DNA of 64,000 nt from Aquimarina spongiae (GTDB taxonomy: Bacteria; Bacteroidota; Bacteroidia; Flavobacteriales; Flavobacteriaceae), in the NCBI RefSeq assembly GCF_900141785.1, contig NZ_FQYP01000001.1, positions 310,001-374,000 on the forward strand. Direction: 5' to 3'. Below the pieces are notes generated by a model that searched no databases, was not told the DNA's origin, and saw only the letters and a list, made by a program, of their open reading frames with translations. Positions 1-9,762 of this stretch are shown piece after piece; position 1 is the stretch's first letter; each line of letters starts with the position of its first letter. The position numbers and the translations under genes are program-made.

Positions 1-207
1 TAAAAACCATGAATTGTCTTCAAAAAGTTTTCGAGTTTAATTTCTGATCAAATTAATTATTTTTAGAAATATTAATAAGAAACTAAGGTAAATTTAATTA
101 ATTCGTATGATTGTTTGGATTAAATTAACAACTACTTAATAATATTCCTTTTTTGCTGCGATTTCTGAAGTAAAAAATAATTACATTTATTCTTTTAATT
201 CTCATGT

Positions 208-2214
208 ATGGATTACATTTCTGATGAAAAATCACCCCTCCAATTTGATAGAAAGCAATTGGATAACGAGACCTTAATTTCCCTTTACGAAAAGATGGTC
301 AAACCGAGATTGATTGAAGAAAAAATGTTGGTGTTACTAAGACAAGGTAAGATCTCAAAATGGTTTAGTGGTATTGGGCAGGAGGCGATTGCTGTTGGGG
401 TAACTGCCGCGTTGAATCAAGATGAATATATTTTGCCAATGCATAGAAATCTTGGCGTGTTTACTTCAAGGAATATTCCATTATTCAGATTGTTTTCTCA
501 GTGGCAAGGTAAATCGAATGGATTTACGAATGGTAGAGATCGTTCCTTTCATTTTGGAACGCAGGAATTTAAGATTGTAGGTATGATTTCTCATTTGGGC
601 CCACAAATGGGGATAGCATGTGGGATTTCATTAGGTGATGTTTTAAAGAAAAGTAATAGGGTTACAGCGGTGTTTACCGGAGAAGGAGGAACTAGTGAAG
701 GTGATTTTCATGAAGCACTGAATGTAGCCTCTGTGTGGAGTTTGCCTGTACTGTTTTGTATTGAAAATAATGGATATGGTCTATCAACACCGACCAGCGA
801 ACAATATAATTGCGTGGATCTTGCTGATAGAGGAAAAGGATACGGGATAGAATCTTATGTAATCGAAGGAAATAATGTTTTGGAAGTATACACCAAGGTT
901 GCCGGGTTGGTTAAGAGTGTTCGGGAGCATCCTCGTCCTGTACTGTTGGAATTTAAAACGTTTAGGATGCGTGGACATGAAGAAGCTAGTGGAACCAAAT
1001 ATGTTCCTCAGGAGCTCATGGACTTTTGGCAAACAAAAGATCCGATAGACAATTATAGAAGTTATTTACAAGATTTAGGTCTTTTATCATCTGTTGAAGA
1101 TGAAGCTTTACAAGTTGCTATTAAACAGGAAATAGATGAGCATTGGGAACGAACAAATGCGGAGGAGAATGTTGTCGTAGACCTAGAAAAAGAAATGAAC
1201 GATGTGTATGCTCCACATGATTTTCGTAAAGTTGATCCAAATGAGACTTCCAAAGAATTGAGATTAATAGATGCAATCTCGCAAGGTTTGTATCAAGCGA
1301 TGGAAAAGTATAAGGATCTTGTAATAATGGGACAAGATATTGCAGAGTATGGTGGAGTGTTTAAAATAACCGAAGGCTTCGTGGAGGCATTCGGTAAACA
1401 AAGAGTGAGAAATACTCCAATCTGTGAATCTGCTATTGTTTCTACAGGATATGGGTTGTCTGTAAATGATCATAAGGCTGTTGTAGAGATGCAATTTGCT
1501 GATTTCGTGTCTTCGGGATTCAATCCAATTGTCAATTTATTGGCAAAATCCAATTATAGATGGGGGCAAACTGCAGATGTAGTGATTCGTATGCCATGTG
1601 GAGCAGGAGTAGGAGCCGGCCCTTTTCATAGTCAAACCAATGAAGCTTGGTTTACTAAAGTTCCAGGACTTAAAGTGGTATATCCAGCGTTTCCAAAAGA
1701 TGCAAAAGGTTTATTGATTAGTGCAATAGAAGATCCTAATCCAGTACTGTTTTTTGAACATAAGGCTTTATACCGTAGTATTCGACAAGAAGTACCTGAG
1801 GACTATTATAACCTGCCGATTGGTAAGGCATCGACTCTAAAAGAAGGGAATGACGTTACTATTATAAGTTATGGAACAGGAGTGCACTGGGTATTGGAAA
1901 CTCTGAGTAAACATGAAACTATTTCTGCAGAGGTTATTGATTTACGAACATTACAACCTCTGGACACGACTACTATTTATGCCTCGGTTAAGAAAACAGG
2001 AAAGGTAATTGTGCTACAAGAAGATACTTTGTTCGGAGGGATTGCTTCAGAAATAGCGGCTCTTATCATGGAAGAGTGTTTTGAGTTTTTGGATGCACCT
2101 GTAAAAAGAGTAGGGAGTATAGAAACACCAATACCTTTTGATTCAGGATTAGAAAAACAGTTCTTAGCAAAAAATGTTTTTGAAGAAGAATTAATCCGAT
2201 TATTACAGTACTAA
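208..2214 (+). CDS. 2-oxoacid dehydrogenase E1, fused alpha and beta subunits
   Basis: Thiamine-diphosphate enzyme that decarboxylates a 2-oxoacid (probably branched-chain) and passes the acyl group to a lipoyl E2. The alpha half (about residues 30-300) has the ThDP motif from GEGGTSEGD (158-166) to the NN pair at 187-188. The beta half (about 350-668) has QDIAEYGG (376-383) and the conserved CES around 406-408. Fusion of both subunits in one ~670-residue chain is a common Bacteroidota arrangement. No E2 or E3 gene is nearby, so the complex is completed elsewhere. It is followed by 257 bases and a candidate promoter, so it is probably not part of the polysaccharide operon. The exact substrate (branched-chain, pyruvate or acetoin-type) cannot be read from the sequence. 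Confidence 0.9.
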   Translation: MDYISDEKSPLQFDRKQLDNETLISLYEKMVKPRLIEEKMLVLLRQGKISKWFSGIGQEAIAVGVTAALNQDEYILPMHRNLGVFTSRNIPLFRLFSQWQGKSNGFTNGRDRSFHFGTQEFKIVGMISHLGPQMGIACGISLGDVLKKSNRVTAVFTGEGGTSEGDFHEALNVASVWSLPVLFCIENNGYGLSTPTSEQYNCVDLADRGKGYGIESYVIEGNNVLEVYTKVAGLVKSVREHPRPVLLEFKTFRMRGHEEASGTKYVPQELMDFWQTKDPIDNYRSYLQDLGLLSSVEDEALQVAIKQEIDEHWERTNAEENVVVDLEKEMNDVYAPHDFRKVDPNETSKELRLIDAISQGLYQAMEKYKDLVIMGQDIAEYGGVFKITEGFVEAFGKQRVRNTPICESAIVSTGYGLSVNDHKAVVEMQFADFVSSGFNPIVNLLAKSNYRWGQTADVVIRMPCGAGVGAGPFHSQTNEAWFTKVPGLKVVYPAFPKDAKGLLISAIEDPNPVLFFEHKALYRSIRQEVPEDYYNLPIGKASTLKEGNDVTIISYGTGVHWVLETLSKHETISAEVIDLRTLQPLDTTTIYASVKKTGKVIVLQEDTLFGGIASEIAALIMEECFEFLDAPVKRVGSIETPIPFDSGLEKQFLAKNVFEEELIRLLQY

Positions 2215-2357
2215 TTTTGTCTTTTTTATATTAAGAAAACGTTATTGTTAATAAAAAACGTTAAAAAATTAAATATCTGATTTTTAGTTTATTAAGTGGT
2301 TTTTGTTGGCTCAGTGGTTGTTTTTTTACGTTAACCGACACACCCAGAATTTAAATA

Positions 2358-2371
2358 GGGGTAAAATCCCC
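2358..2371. promoter_or_regulatory. GGGG-TAAAAT-CCCC palindrome (copy 1 of 3)
   Basis: Four G, six A/T bases and four C, forming a 14-base interrupted palindrome just upstream of the candidate promoter of the epimerase gene. Related copies lie at 28275-28288 and 44127-44140, each in an intergenic region leading into a + strand polysaccharide unit. It could be an operator for a dimeric regulator or a short RNA hairpin; no regulator was identified. Confidence 0.4.
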
Positions 2372-2382
2372 TTTAACATATG

Positions 2383-2413
2383 TTGTATGTTCTTTTGGTA
2401 AATGTTAATTTCG
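2383..2413 (+). promoter_or_regulatory. Candidate Bacteroidota-type promoter of the first polysaccharide unit
   Basis: TTG at 2383-2385, a 20-base spacer, then TAATTTCG at 2406-2413. This resembles the Bacteroidota consensus TTG-N17-23-TAnnTTTG with one mismatch in the -7 box. It lies 58 bases before the ATG at 2472 and directly after the GGGG/CCCC palindrome. Assigned by eye only. Confidence 0.4.
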
Positions 2414-2471
2414 CGCTGGCTATGGAAATCATAGTTTTGGGATTAAAAAACAGGGGGTTAAAACATAATAC

Positions 2472-3467
2472 ATGGACACTAAACAGATAGAACAGTTGCG
2501 TTCTTCAAGGATACTCGTGACTGGTGCTGCGGGTTTTATTGGATCTAATCTTTGCGAAACCTTATTGGATCTAGGTAGCAATGTGGTAGGAATGGATAAT
2601 TTTGCTACCGGACACAGAAAAAATATTTCTTCATTACTAGAACATCAGAACTTTACTTTTGTAGAAGGAGATATTAGAGATTTGGATGCTTGTCATAAAG
2701 CATGTGAAGGCGCAGATTTTGTATTACATCAGGCGGCACTTGGATCTGTTCCACGTTCTATAAATGATCCAATAACCAGTAATGATGTAAATGTTGGAGG
2801 ATTTCTAAATATGTTGGTTGCTTCCAGAGATGCGGGAGTTAAACGTTTTGTGTATGCGGCCAGTTCTTCTACCTATGGAGATTCCAAGGCCTTACCTAAG
2901 ATTGAAGAAAATATCGGTAAGCCGCTTTCTCCATATGCGATTACCAAATATGTTAACGAATTATATGCCGATAACTTCAAAAGAACTTATGATTTAGATA
3001 CTGTTGGATTACGTTATTTTAATGTTTTTGGACGTAAACAAGATCCGGAGGGAGCTTATGCCGCAGTAATTCCTAAATTTGTAATGCAATTGATGAAACA
3101 TGAATCACCCGTAATAAATGGTGATGGTAGTTTTTCTAGAGACTTTACCTATATCGATAATGTAATTCAGATGAATATTTGTGCAATCACAACAAATAAT
3201 ACAGAGGCACTGAATAATGTATATAATACGGCATTTGGTGAAAGAACATCGCTTAATGAATTGACAGTGTTATTAAAAGAATATTTATCAGAATATGATG
3301 CCGACATCGCTGATGTGGATATACAATATGGACCAGAGCGAAAAGGCGATGTTCCGCATTCGTTGGCTTCTATAGATAAGGCAAAAGCTCTTTTGGGGTA
3401 TGACCCTAAGTTTGATATGAAAACTGGACTAAAAGAAGCTGTAAAGTGGTATTGGGATAATTTATAA
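2472..3467 (+). CDS. WbpP/TviC-like UDP-N-acetylglucosamine 4-epimerase
   Basis: Extended short-chain dehydrogenase that would interconvert UDP-GlcNAc and UDP-GalNAc (or the matching uronic acids) in the cytoplasm. The Rossmann motif GAAGFIG is at 18-24, the Ser-rich catalytic strand at 131-133 and the Tyr155-Lys159 pair in YAITK. SVPRS near 92-96 and the 331-residue length match the WbpP/TviC branch rather than GalE. It is first in the + strand unit and directly precedes a WbpO/TviB-like dehydrogenase, the classic pair for UDP-GalNAcA. Substrate assignment comes from family resemblance and this pairing. Confidence 0.85.
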   Translation: MDTKQIEQLRSSRILVTGAAGFIGSNLCETLLDLGSNVVGMDNFATGHRKNISSLLEHQNFTFVEGDIRDLDACHKACEGADFVLHQAALGSVPRSINDPITSNDVNVGGFLNMLVASRDAGVKRFVYAASSSTYGDSKALPKIEENIGKPLSPYAITKYVNELYADNFKRTYDLDTVGLRYFNVFGRKQDPEGAYAAVIPKFVMQLMKHESPVINGDGSFSRDFTYIDNVIQMNICAITTNNTEALNNVYNTAFGERTSLNELTVLLKEYLSEYDADIADVDIQYGPERKGDVPHSLASIDKAKALLGYDPKFDMKTGLKEAVKWYWDNL

Positions 3468-3505
3468 TCTTATTCACCAGCAAACACAATAAATAAACAA
3501 CCATT

Positions 3506-4789
3506 ATGCAAGATACTAAGATCGCAGTAATCGGATTGGGATATGTAGGACTTCCGTTAGCAAGATTATTCGCCACAAAATTCCCCGTAGTAGGATTCGA
3601 TATTAATCAAAATAGGATATCAGAATTGCAATCAGGTACGGATTCTACTTTAGAAGTTGAAGATGATTTGTTGAAAGAGGTATTAAAAACGAATAATGAT
3701 CTTACATCAAATGGTTTGTTTTGTACTAATAACATTGAAGAAATAAAGGATTGTAACTACTATGTAGTTACTGTGCCTACTCCGGTGGATAAAAATAACC
3801 GCCCGGATTTGACACCTTTGTATAAGTCTAGTGAGACTGTTGGATCTGTACTTAAAAAAGGAGACATAGTTATTTATGAATCTACAGTATACCCAGGAGT
3901 TACTGAAGAAGAATGTATACCTGTTCTTGAAAGAATAAGCGGATTAAAATTTAATGTAGATTTTTATGCAGGGTATTCTCCAGAACGAATAAACCCCGGA
4001 GATAAGAAACATACCGTTGAAAAAATCCTAAAGGTCACGGCAGGCTCTACTCCAGAAATAGGAAAAAAGGTAGATGCCTTATATGCCTCCGTAATTGAAG
4101 CAGGAACACACCTTGCTCCAACTATCAAAGTAGCTGAAGCGGCCAAAGTTATAGAAAATTCCCAACGAGATATTAATATTGCTTTTGTAAATGAACTGGC
4201 AAAAATCTTCAATTTAATGGATATCGACACTCACGATGTACTTGCCGCTGCAGGAACAAAGTGGAATTTTTTACCGTTCAAACCTGGTTTGGTAGGAGGG
4301 CATTGCATTGGAGTAGATCCTTATTATCTGGCTCAAAGAGCACAGGAGTTTGGATATCACCCCGAAATTATTTTGGCGGGTAGAAGATTAAATGATAGTA
4401 TGGGGAATTATGTTGCTTCCGAAGTAATTAAGCTAATGGTAAAACATGATATTCATATCAAAGGGGCTAATGTTTTAGTATTGGGAGTGACCTTCAAGGA
4501 AAATTGCCCTGATGTTCGTAATACTAGAGCGGTTGATGTAATTGATCAATTAAAGGATTTTGGAACTAATGTAACGGTTTATGACCCTTGGGCAAATCCG
4601 GAAGAAGTAATGCATGAATACAATCTAGAAACGACTACTAATATTCCAAGTCAAAAATTTGATGCGATTGTTCTTACGGTAGCACATAAAGAATATTTGG
4701 ATGTTGATCTTAACACTTTGCTGGTGCCCAATGGGGTTCTCTATGATGTAAAAGGAATTCTGGAAGGAGAAGTACAAGGAAGATTATAA
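3506..4789 (+). CDS. WbpO/TviB-like nucleotide-sugar dehydrogenase
   Basis: NAD-dependent two-step oxidation of a UDP-HexNAc at C6 to the uronic acid. The N-terminal NAD motif GLGYVGLP is at 10-17. The catalytic Cys267 sits in GGHCIGVDPYYL, and the C-terminal UDP-binding domain runs to residue 427. Length and motif spacing fit the UDP-GlcNAc/GalNAc 6-dehydrogenase branch (WbpO, TviB). With the preceding epimerase the product would be UDP-GalNAcA, so the polysaccharide probably carries carboxylated amino sugars. These are possible targets for the ATP-grasp and QueC-like proteins of this locus (inference). Confidence 0.9.
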   Translation: MQDTKIAVIGLGYVGLPLARLFATKFPVVGFDINQNRISELQSGTDSTLEVEDDLLKEVLKTNNDLTSNGLFCTNNIEEIKDCNYYVVTVPTPVDKNNRPDLTPLYKSSETVGSVLKKGDIVIYESTVYPGVTEEECIPVLERISGLKFNVDFYAGYSPERINPGDKKHTVEKILKVTAGSTPEIGKKVDALYASVIEAGTHLAPTIKVAEAAKVIENSQRDINIAFVNELAKIFNLMDIDTHDVLAAAGTKWNFLPFKPGLVGGHCIGVDPYYLAQRAQEFGYHPEIILAGRRLNDSMGNYVASEVIKLMVKHDIHIKGANVLVLGVTFKENCPDVRNTRAVDVIDQLKDFGTNVTVYDPWANPEEVMHEYNLETTTNIPSQKFDAIVLTVAHKEYLDVDLNTLLVPNGVLYDVKGILEGEVQGRL

Positions 4790-4838
4790 GTATTACCGAG
4801 TTTTTAATTTTAGCAACTAAACAACTAATACATCTAAA

Positions 4839-6380
4839 TTGAGCCAACTAAAGAAAGGAGCGTTACTTACGTACTTAAAAATTGTGCTTACCAATGTTAT
4901 AGGAATAATGATGACACCGTTTATCGTTAGCAACATTGGAAAGGATGAATATGGTATATTTAATGCTGTTGGGGCACTAATAGGCACGATTGCTCTTTTG
5001 GACTTTGGCTTAACTAACACTGTAGTTCGTTTCGTTGCCAAATATAGGGCAGAAAAGGATAGAAAAGGTGAAGAGAATTTTCTGGCAACAGTGCGATTAA
5101 TATACTTTGTTATCTCCATGCTGGTTATCTTGCTGGGTGTTATTTTTTATTTCTTTCTAGATACTTATTTTACCAAGTTCAATGCCGAGGAAATTAGAAT
5201 TACCAAGATCATGTTTGTAATTCTGATTATAAATCTGGCGATATATCTTCCTGGTATGATTTTTACAGGAATCTGCAAAGGGTATGAAGCTTTTGTTTTT
5301 CCGGAATCTGTAGGTATTATTAGGTACCTTCTTAGATCGGCAACCATAGTAGCAGTTCTTTTGTTTGGTGGTAAGGCGATATCATTGGTGATAGTGGATT
5401 CATTGTTTAATTTGTTTACTATTACGGTTACAGGGTATTATGTTTTCAAAAAATTAAAAGTAAGGTTTAAACTTCATCAGCTTTCTAAACAATATATCCT
5501 TCATATTTTTAAGTATTCTGGTTGGATCTTTGTATTTTCATTAGTAGCAATGTTACAGTGGAAATCCGGAAGTTGGGTGTTGGGATCTATGAGTTTGCCC
5601 AAAGTACTTGGTATTTACGGTATCGGGATTGCTCTAGGATCATATTATGGAACTTTTTCAACTGCTATCTCTAGTGTTTTCTTGCCAAGAGCAACACAAA
5701 TGTCTGTAAATAATGCATCTGGCGAGGAATTGACAAGTATGATGATTAAATTAGGTAGGTTGTCTTTTATCATATTAATGTATGTACTTGGAGCTTTTAT
5801 ATTGTACGGAGAGCAGTTCATAAATTTATGGGTTGGAGGAGGAGATGCTGAAAACTCTGGAAGATATACTCGAAGTGAATGTAAGGAAATCTATATTATT
5901 GCAGTTGCCATTATGGTTGGATATACTTTACCATTGTTACAAGCTTTTGGAAACTCGATTCTTGAAGCAAAGAATAAATTATCCTTCAAAGCAATACTAT
6001 ATTTTGTTTTTATGTTTTTGGGCGCATTATCAGGATGGCTATTGGCTTATGAGTATGGAGCTATAGGAATGATTTCTGGACTTGTAGGGGGATGGTTGAT
6101 TGTGCAGAACGTAATGAATTTTTACTATCATAAAACCATTGGATTGAATATTTTTAGGTTTTTCAGAGAAATGTTACATAAGTCATCCCTGGTAATAATT
6201 TTAGTGATTTTCATAGGGTATTTTATCAATTATATTCCTGGAGAGGGTTGGCTTAATTTTGTGGTAAAAGGAGTTACCTATACGGCAGTATTTATTCCGC
6301 TAATGTACTTTTTGGGAATGCTGGACTATGAAAAACAATTATTTATCAAACCAATAGCATCAGTGCTGAAACGAAAATAA
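4839..6380 (+). CDS. wzx: Wzx-like polysaccharide flippase
   Basis: Multi-pass inner-membrane protein of the MOP/PST superfamily that flips undecaprenyl-diphosphate-linked repeat units to the periplasm. The 513 residues hold about a dozen hydrophobic segments, and the N-terminal stretch from residue 4 with PFIVSNIGKDEYGIF is typical of this family. The start is TTG at 4839; the next in-frame ATG would remove the first membrane helix, so TTG is preferred. It follows the dehydrogenase by 49 bases and ends two bases before the next ATG. Its presence with the EpsG-type polymerase and Wzc/Wza supports a Wzx/Wzy-type assembly route. Confidence 0.88.
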   Translation: MSQLKKGALLTYLKIVLTNVIGIMMTPFIVSNIGKDEYGIFNAVGALIGTIALLDFGLTNTVVRFVAKYRAEKDRKGEENFLATVRLIYFVISMLVILLGVIFYFFLDTYFTKFNAEEIRITKIMFVILIINLAIYLPGMIFTGICKGYEAFVFPESVGIIRYLLRSATIVAVLLFGGKAISLVIVDSLFNLFTITVTGYYVFKKLKVRFKLHQLSKQYILHIFKYSGWIFVFSLVAMLQWKSGSWVLGSMSLPKVLGIYGIGIALGSYYGTFSTAISSVFLPRATQMSVNNASGEELTSMMIKLGRLSFIILMYVLGAFILYGEQFINLWVGGGDAENSGRYTRSECKEIYIIAVAIMVGYTLPLLQAFGNSILEAKNKLSFKAILYFVFMFLGALSGWLLAYEYGAIGMISGLVGGWLIVQNVMNFYYHKTIGLNIFRFFREMLHKSSLVIILVIFIGYFINYIPGEGWLNFVVKGVTYTAVFIPLMYFLGMLDYEKQLFIKPIASVLKRK

Positions 6381-6382
6381 GA

Positions 6383-7663
6383 ATGGATACAGTTAAGTTA
6401 CAACATATTTCGTATTCTGATAATGGTCAAAAAATAAACTATGCATATACCGCCAATGGTAATGCGCAAAAGTACTTTGTTCAGGAAAAACCTTTGTATT
6501 TTAAATACTTGGTGGATGTAAGTACAGTCCCAGATAGTGTAGCAGTGATTCCTTTTTTGTCTAATTTACTTCCGATAGCTTGGTTTGCAGGGTTTACTAT
6601 AGAAGTTGATGAGGTAGATGAGGATTTCTATCATTCTCAAGAGATCGTTAAGAAAGAATTTGAAAAGAGAGATACTTCCAGAACACTTTCAGGAGGATTA
6701 ACTGCAAAAACTTTAATAAAGAATAATTGCAAAGGTGATAAAACAGCTATGCTGTTTAGCGGAGGCGTAGATGCTTATGCTACCTACATCCGGGCATATG
6801 AGCAAAAACCGGATTTAATCACGTTATTGGGAGCCGATATCGAGATTGAAGATCAAAAACAGTGGACAGAGTTTACCGACTTTATAGAAAATGAAGAGTT
6901 ATTAAAAAATAACCATAAAGAATATATAGAAACCAATCTTAGGGATTTTTATACTTATCAGGTAGAGTTATTGCTTAATGATATAGGCTGGTGGGGAAAA
7001 GTACAACATGGTTTGGCTCTAATAGGAGCTCTAGCGCCACTTTCATTTTTATATAACTATGGATCGATTTACATCGCTTCTTCTTATACTGATAATATAG
7101 ACATAGATTGGGGTTCTACTCCAGAAATGGATGAAAAAATCACATGGGGAGGCGGAATCAAAGTGTTGCATGATGGTTACGAACTAAAGCGTCAGGACAA
7201 AGTTGATCTCATTGCTGGTTTTGCTTCAAATACAAACACCAAATTCAGATTACGGGTATGCTATTCTGAAAGACGAACAGAATTTAACTGTAGCAGTTGC
7301 GAAAAGTGCTTCAGAACAATTTTGGGATTAATATTGAATGGCAAGGATCCTAATGATTATGGTTTCAATGTTGATGAAGGTATTTACGATAAGTTTTACA
7401 CCGTGCTTGATATTGGAGGAGCGAGTAAAGGAGTACGATACTTTTGGTGGGAATTAATGGAAAAAGCAAAGTCGGTTGATGATTTCTTTGTTTTTAAAGA
7501 TAAGGAAATTGAGACTCAGCTGATGAATGATATTCGAAAGGGAAAAATTGATCGGCTTTTGGAACACAAAATAAATAATCCTCATAAAGGAATTCACCGA
7601 ATGAAATTTATTTTAAGAAATAAATTTCCATGGTTGATCAAATTATACAGAAAAATAAAATAG
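6383..7663 (+). CDS. QueC-like PP-loop protein in a polysaccharide locus
   Basis: The N-terminal ~110 residues match nothing I recognise. Residues 121-140 carry a PP-loop-like ATP motif, SGGVDA (126-131), close to the SGGxDS of N-type ATP pyrophosphatases. Near the C terminus four cysteines (293, 303, 306, 309) are spaced C-x9-C-x2-C-x2-C, like the zinc site of QueC, the enzyme that converts a carboxylate to an amide and then a nitrile. It lies 2 bases after the flippase and 4 before a pyruvyl-transferase-like gene. Inference: it may activate and amidate a carboxylate, for example a uronic acid. Ala replaces the usual Ser of the PP-loop. The function is unproven, and a role in queuosine synthesis is unlikely because no other que gene is nearby. 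Confidence 0.6.
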   Translation: MDTVKLQHISYSDNGQKINYAYTANGNAQKYFVQEKPLYFKYLVDVSTVPDSVAVIPFLSNLLPIAWFAGFTIEVDEVDEDFYHSQEIVKKEFEKRDTSRTLSGGLTAKTLIKNNCKGDKTAMLFSGGVDAYATYIRAYEQKPDLITLLGADIEIEDQKQWTEFTDFIENEELLKNNHKEYIETNLRDFYTYQVELLLNDIGWWGKVQHGLALIGALAPLSFLYNYGSIYIASSYTDNIDIDWGSTPEMDEKITWGGGIKVLHDGYELKRQDKVDLIAGFASNTNTKFRLRVCYSERRTEFNCSSCEKCFRTILGLILNGKDPNDYGFNVDEGIYDKFYTVLDIGGASKGVRYFWWELMEKAKSVDDFFVFKDKEIETQLMNDIRKGKIDRLLEHKINNPHKGIHRMKFILRNKFPWLIKLYRKIK

Positions 7664-7667
7664 ACAG

Positions 7668-8636
7668 ATGAAATACGGGTTATTAACATACGATGAGAAT
7701 AGACGTTTTTTTAACGTAGGAGACAATATTCAGAGTTTGGCGGCTAAGCAGTTTTTGCCTAAAGTAGATCAATTATTAAATCGCGAAAGGCTGGCAGAGT
7801 ATTCTGGAGAACCAATCAAATTGATCATGAATGGTTGGTTTACGCACAATACTCATAATTGGGTGCCGTCGGAACCGATAGATCCGGTGTTTGTGTCTTT
7901 TCATATGAACAATACTGCGGCTCCTTTTATGCTTAGTGAAAAAGGAATAGCTTATCTAAAAAAGCATGAACCTATTGGGTGTAGAGATCAGTTTACAGCA
8001 GATACGTTGAAAGCAAAAGGTATTGATGCTTATTTTACAGGTTGTCTTACGTTAACTTTGGATTCGTACAAAGTTGACGATGCTGAGAGAGGAGATCAGA
8101 TTTATATCGTAGATCCATTATATAGTTACCCAAGACCAGAAAAAGTATTTTATAATACGAAAAATACGGTGAGGAATATTCTGAATGGTTCAGCATTCCA
8201 GTTGGGTAAAAAGAACAAACATCTTAAGAATTTTATTAGCAAAGAGGTTTTAGAAACTGCAGAATTCATTAATCAGGAGCCACCTTCAAATAAATACACC
8301 GACGAGGAGAAGTTTGATATGGCTGAAAATCTACTCAAGAAATATGCAAGAGCAAGATTAGTAATCACTTCCAGAATTCATTGTGCTTTACCTTGTCTAG
8401 CACTAGGTACCCCAGTGATTTTTGTGAATGGGTTTGACAGTTTTGTAGATTCTTGTCGTTTTGATGGGATCTTAGAACTGTTTAACCGAATAGATGTGAA
8501 TAGTAAAACAGGTGAGTTTACAGCTAATTTCCCTCTAGAGGGGCAAATTGGTCTGGATACGATGGTGAAAAATTTAGAGAAACACCATGATCTAGCCAAT
8601 GCATTAAAAGAAAAAGTAACCAGTAAACTAAATTAG
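7668..8636 (+). CDS. Polysaccharide pyruvyl transferase family protein
   Basis: Cytoplasmic protein of the WcaK/CsaB/AmsJ-like family, whose studied members move pyruvate from phosphoenolpyruvate onto a sugar as a ketal. Signs are the N-terminal MKYGLLTYD with FNVGDNIQS, the central GCRDQFTADTLKAKGI segment, and the C-terminal SRIHCALPCLALGTPVIFVN motif with its conserved Arg-His. The 322 residues are near usual length. It sits 4 bases after the QueC-like gene, so the two are probably translated together. Many family members are uncharacterised, so pyruvylation is likely but not certain. Confidence 0.78.
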   Translation: MKYGLLTYDENRRFFNVGDNIQSLAAKQFLPKVDQLLNRERLAEYSGEPIKLIMNGWFTHNTHNWVPSEPIDPVFVSFHMNNTAAPFMLSEKGIAYLKKHEPIGCRDQFTADTLKAKGIDAYFTGCLTLTLDSYKVDDAERGDQIYIVDPLYSYPRPEKVFYNTKNTVRNILNGSAFQLGKKNKHLKNFISKEVLETAEFINQEPPSNKYTDEEKFDMAENLLKKYARARLVITSRIHCALPCLALGTPVIFVNGFDSFVDSCRFDGILELFNRIDVNSKTGEFTANFPLEGQIGLDTMVKNLEKHHDLANALKEKVTSKLN

Positions 8637-8649
8637 AAACTGCTGAGTG

Positions 8650-9762
8650 ATGAGACTGGTTTATATTGTAAATAGAATCGATGGCCCTGGTGGATTAGAA
8701 AGAGTACTTTCTATAAAAGCCAGCCGGCTAGCTGATCATTACAATTACGATATACATGTGGTTACCTTAAACCAAAATACCAACGAACTTTTTTATCAAT
8801 TTAGCCCAAAAATTAAATATCATAATATTAATGCAACGGGCAATCCTTTGGTTCATGCATACAAATATGCCAAAGGACTGAGAAAAGTGATTAAAAAGAT
8901 AAAGCCCGATGTGATTGCAGTTTGTGATGACGGATTGAAAGGATTTCTGGTACCAAAAATTTTAAATAAGCCGTGTCCGATGATTTATGAACGGCATGTT
9001 TCTAGAAACGCCGTGATCAAACAAGGAGCTAAATCTTTGGTTTCAAAAATATCTGACCGTGTAAAATCGGCACTGATGAATTTTGGAGGGAGATCTTATG
9101 ATCATTTTGTAGTACTTACCAAAGGTAATCTGGAAGAATGGACTTTTAAGAACTTAAAGGTAATTCCTAATCCATTGTCATTCTATCCAGAGGAAAAAAG
9201 TACACTTGATAACAAGAAAGTGCTTGCTGTTGGTAAGCAAAGCTATCAAAAAGGATATGATCGTTTACTGAAGAGTTGGAAGACAGTTGTAGATAGACAT
9301 CCCCAGTGGGAGCTGGATGTGTATGGTACTATAGATAAGAATCAAAAGCTGGATGATTTAGCTCAGCAATTAGAGATAACAGATAAGGTGAATTTTTACC
9401 CGCCTGTGAGAAACATAGCCGAAAAATACCAACAAGCATCGTTATATACGATGTCTTCCAGATATGAAGGGTTCGGAATGGTGCTTACGGAAGCGATGGC
9501 GTATGGAGTTCCCTGTATTTCATTTGATTGCCCCTATGGACCTTCAGATATTATTTCGCATCAGGAAAATGGAATTTTGGTAGAGAACGGAGATGTAGAT
9601 GGGTTTGCCCAAGCCATTCTCACGCTTATCGAAAATGAAGAGGAAAGAAAGTCCTTTGGAGCAAGTGCTAAAGAAGCGGTGAAAAAATACCTTCCAGAGA
9701 AAATAGGAGAGGAGTGGGATACTCTTTTTAGAAGTCTAACAAATACAACAGTATCTGCATGA
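8650..9762 (+). CDS. Glycosyltransferase family 4
   Basis: GT-B fold, retaining, cytoplasmic or membrane-associated transferase. The N-terminal GPGGLERVL loop is near residues 14-22. The nucleotide-sugar site is E273-x7-E281 in YEGFGMVLTEAMAYG. I chose ATG 8650 over the GTG three bases upstream because the protein then begins MRLVYIVN, as these enzymes usually do. Its end overlaps the next gene by 4 bases (ATGA), so the two are translationally coupled. Donor and acceptor sugars are unknown. Confidence 0.87.
   Translation: MRLVYIVNRIDGPGGLERVLSIKASRLADHYNYDIHVVTLNQNTNELFYQFSPKIKYHNINATGNPLVHAYKYAKGLRKVIKKIKPDVIAVCDDGLKGFLVPKILNKPCPMIYERHVSRNAVIKQGAKSLVSKISDRVKSALMNFGGRSYDHFVVLTKGNLEEWTFKNLKVIPNPLSFYPEEKSTLDNKKVLAVGKQSYQKGYDRLLKSWKTVVDRHPQWELDVYGTIDKNQKLDDLAQQLEITDKVNFYPPVRNIAEKYQQASLYTMSSRYEGFGMVLTEAMAYGVPCISFDCPYGPSDIISHQENGILVENGDVDGFAQAILTLIENEEERKSFGASAKEAVKKYLPEKIGEEWDTLFRSLTNTTVSA

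Noticed and set aside
208..2214. The E1 dehydrogenase as a member of the polysaccharide system
   Set aside because: It is separated by 257 bases, a candidate promoter and the palindrome from the locus, and fused E1 genes are common housekeeping genes in this phylum.
6383..7663. QueC-like gene as a defence or queuosine gene
   Set aside because: No nuclease, sensor or other que gene is nearby; all its neighbours are polysaccharide genes.
8647..8649. GTG as start of the GT4 gene
   Set aside because: ATG follows at once and gives the usual N terminus.
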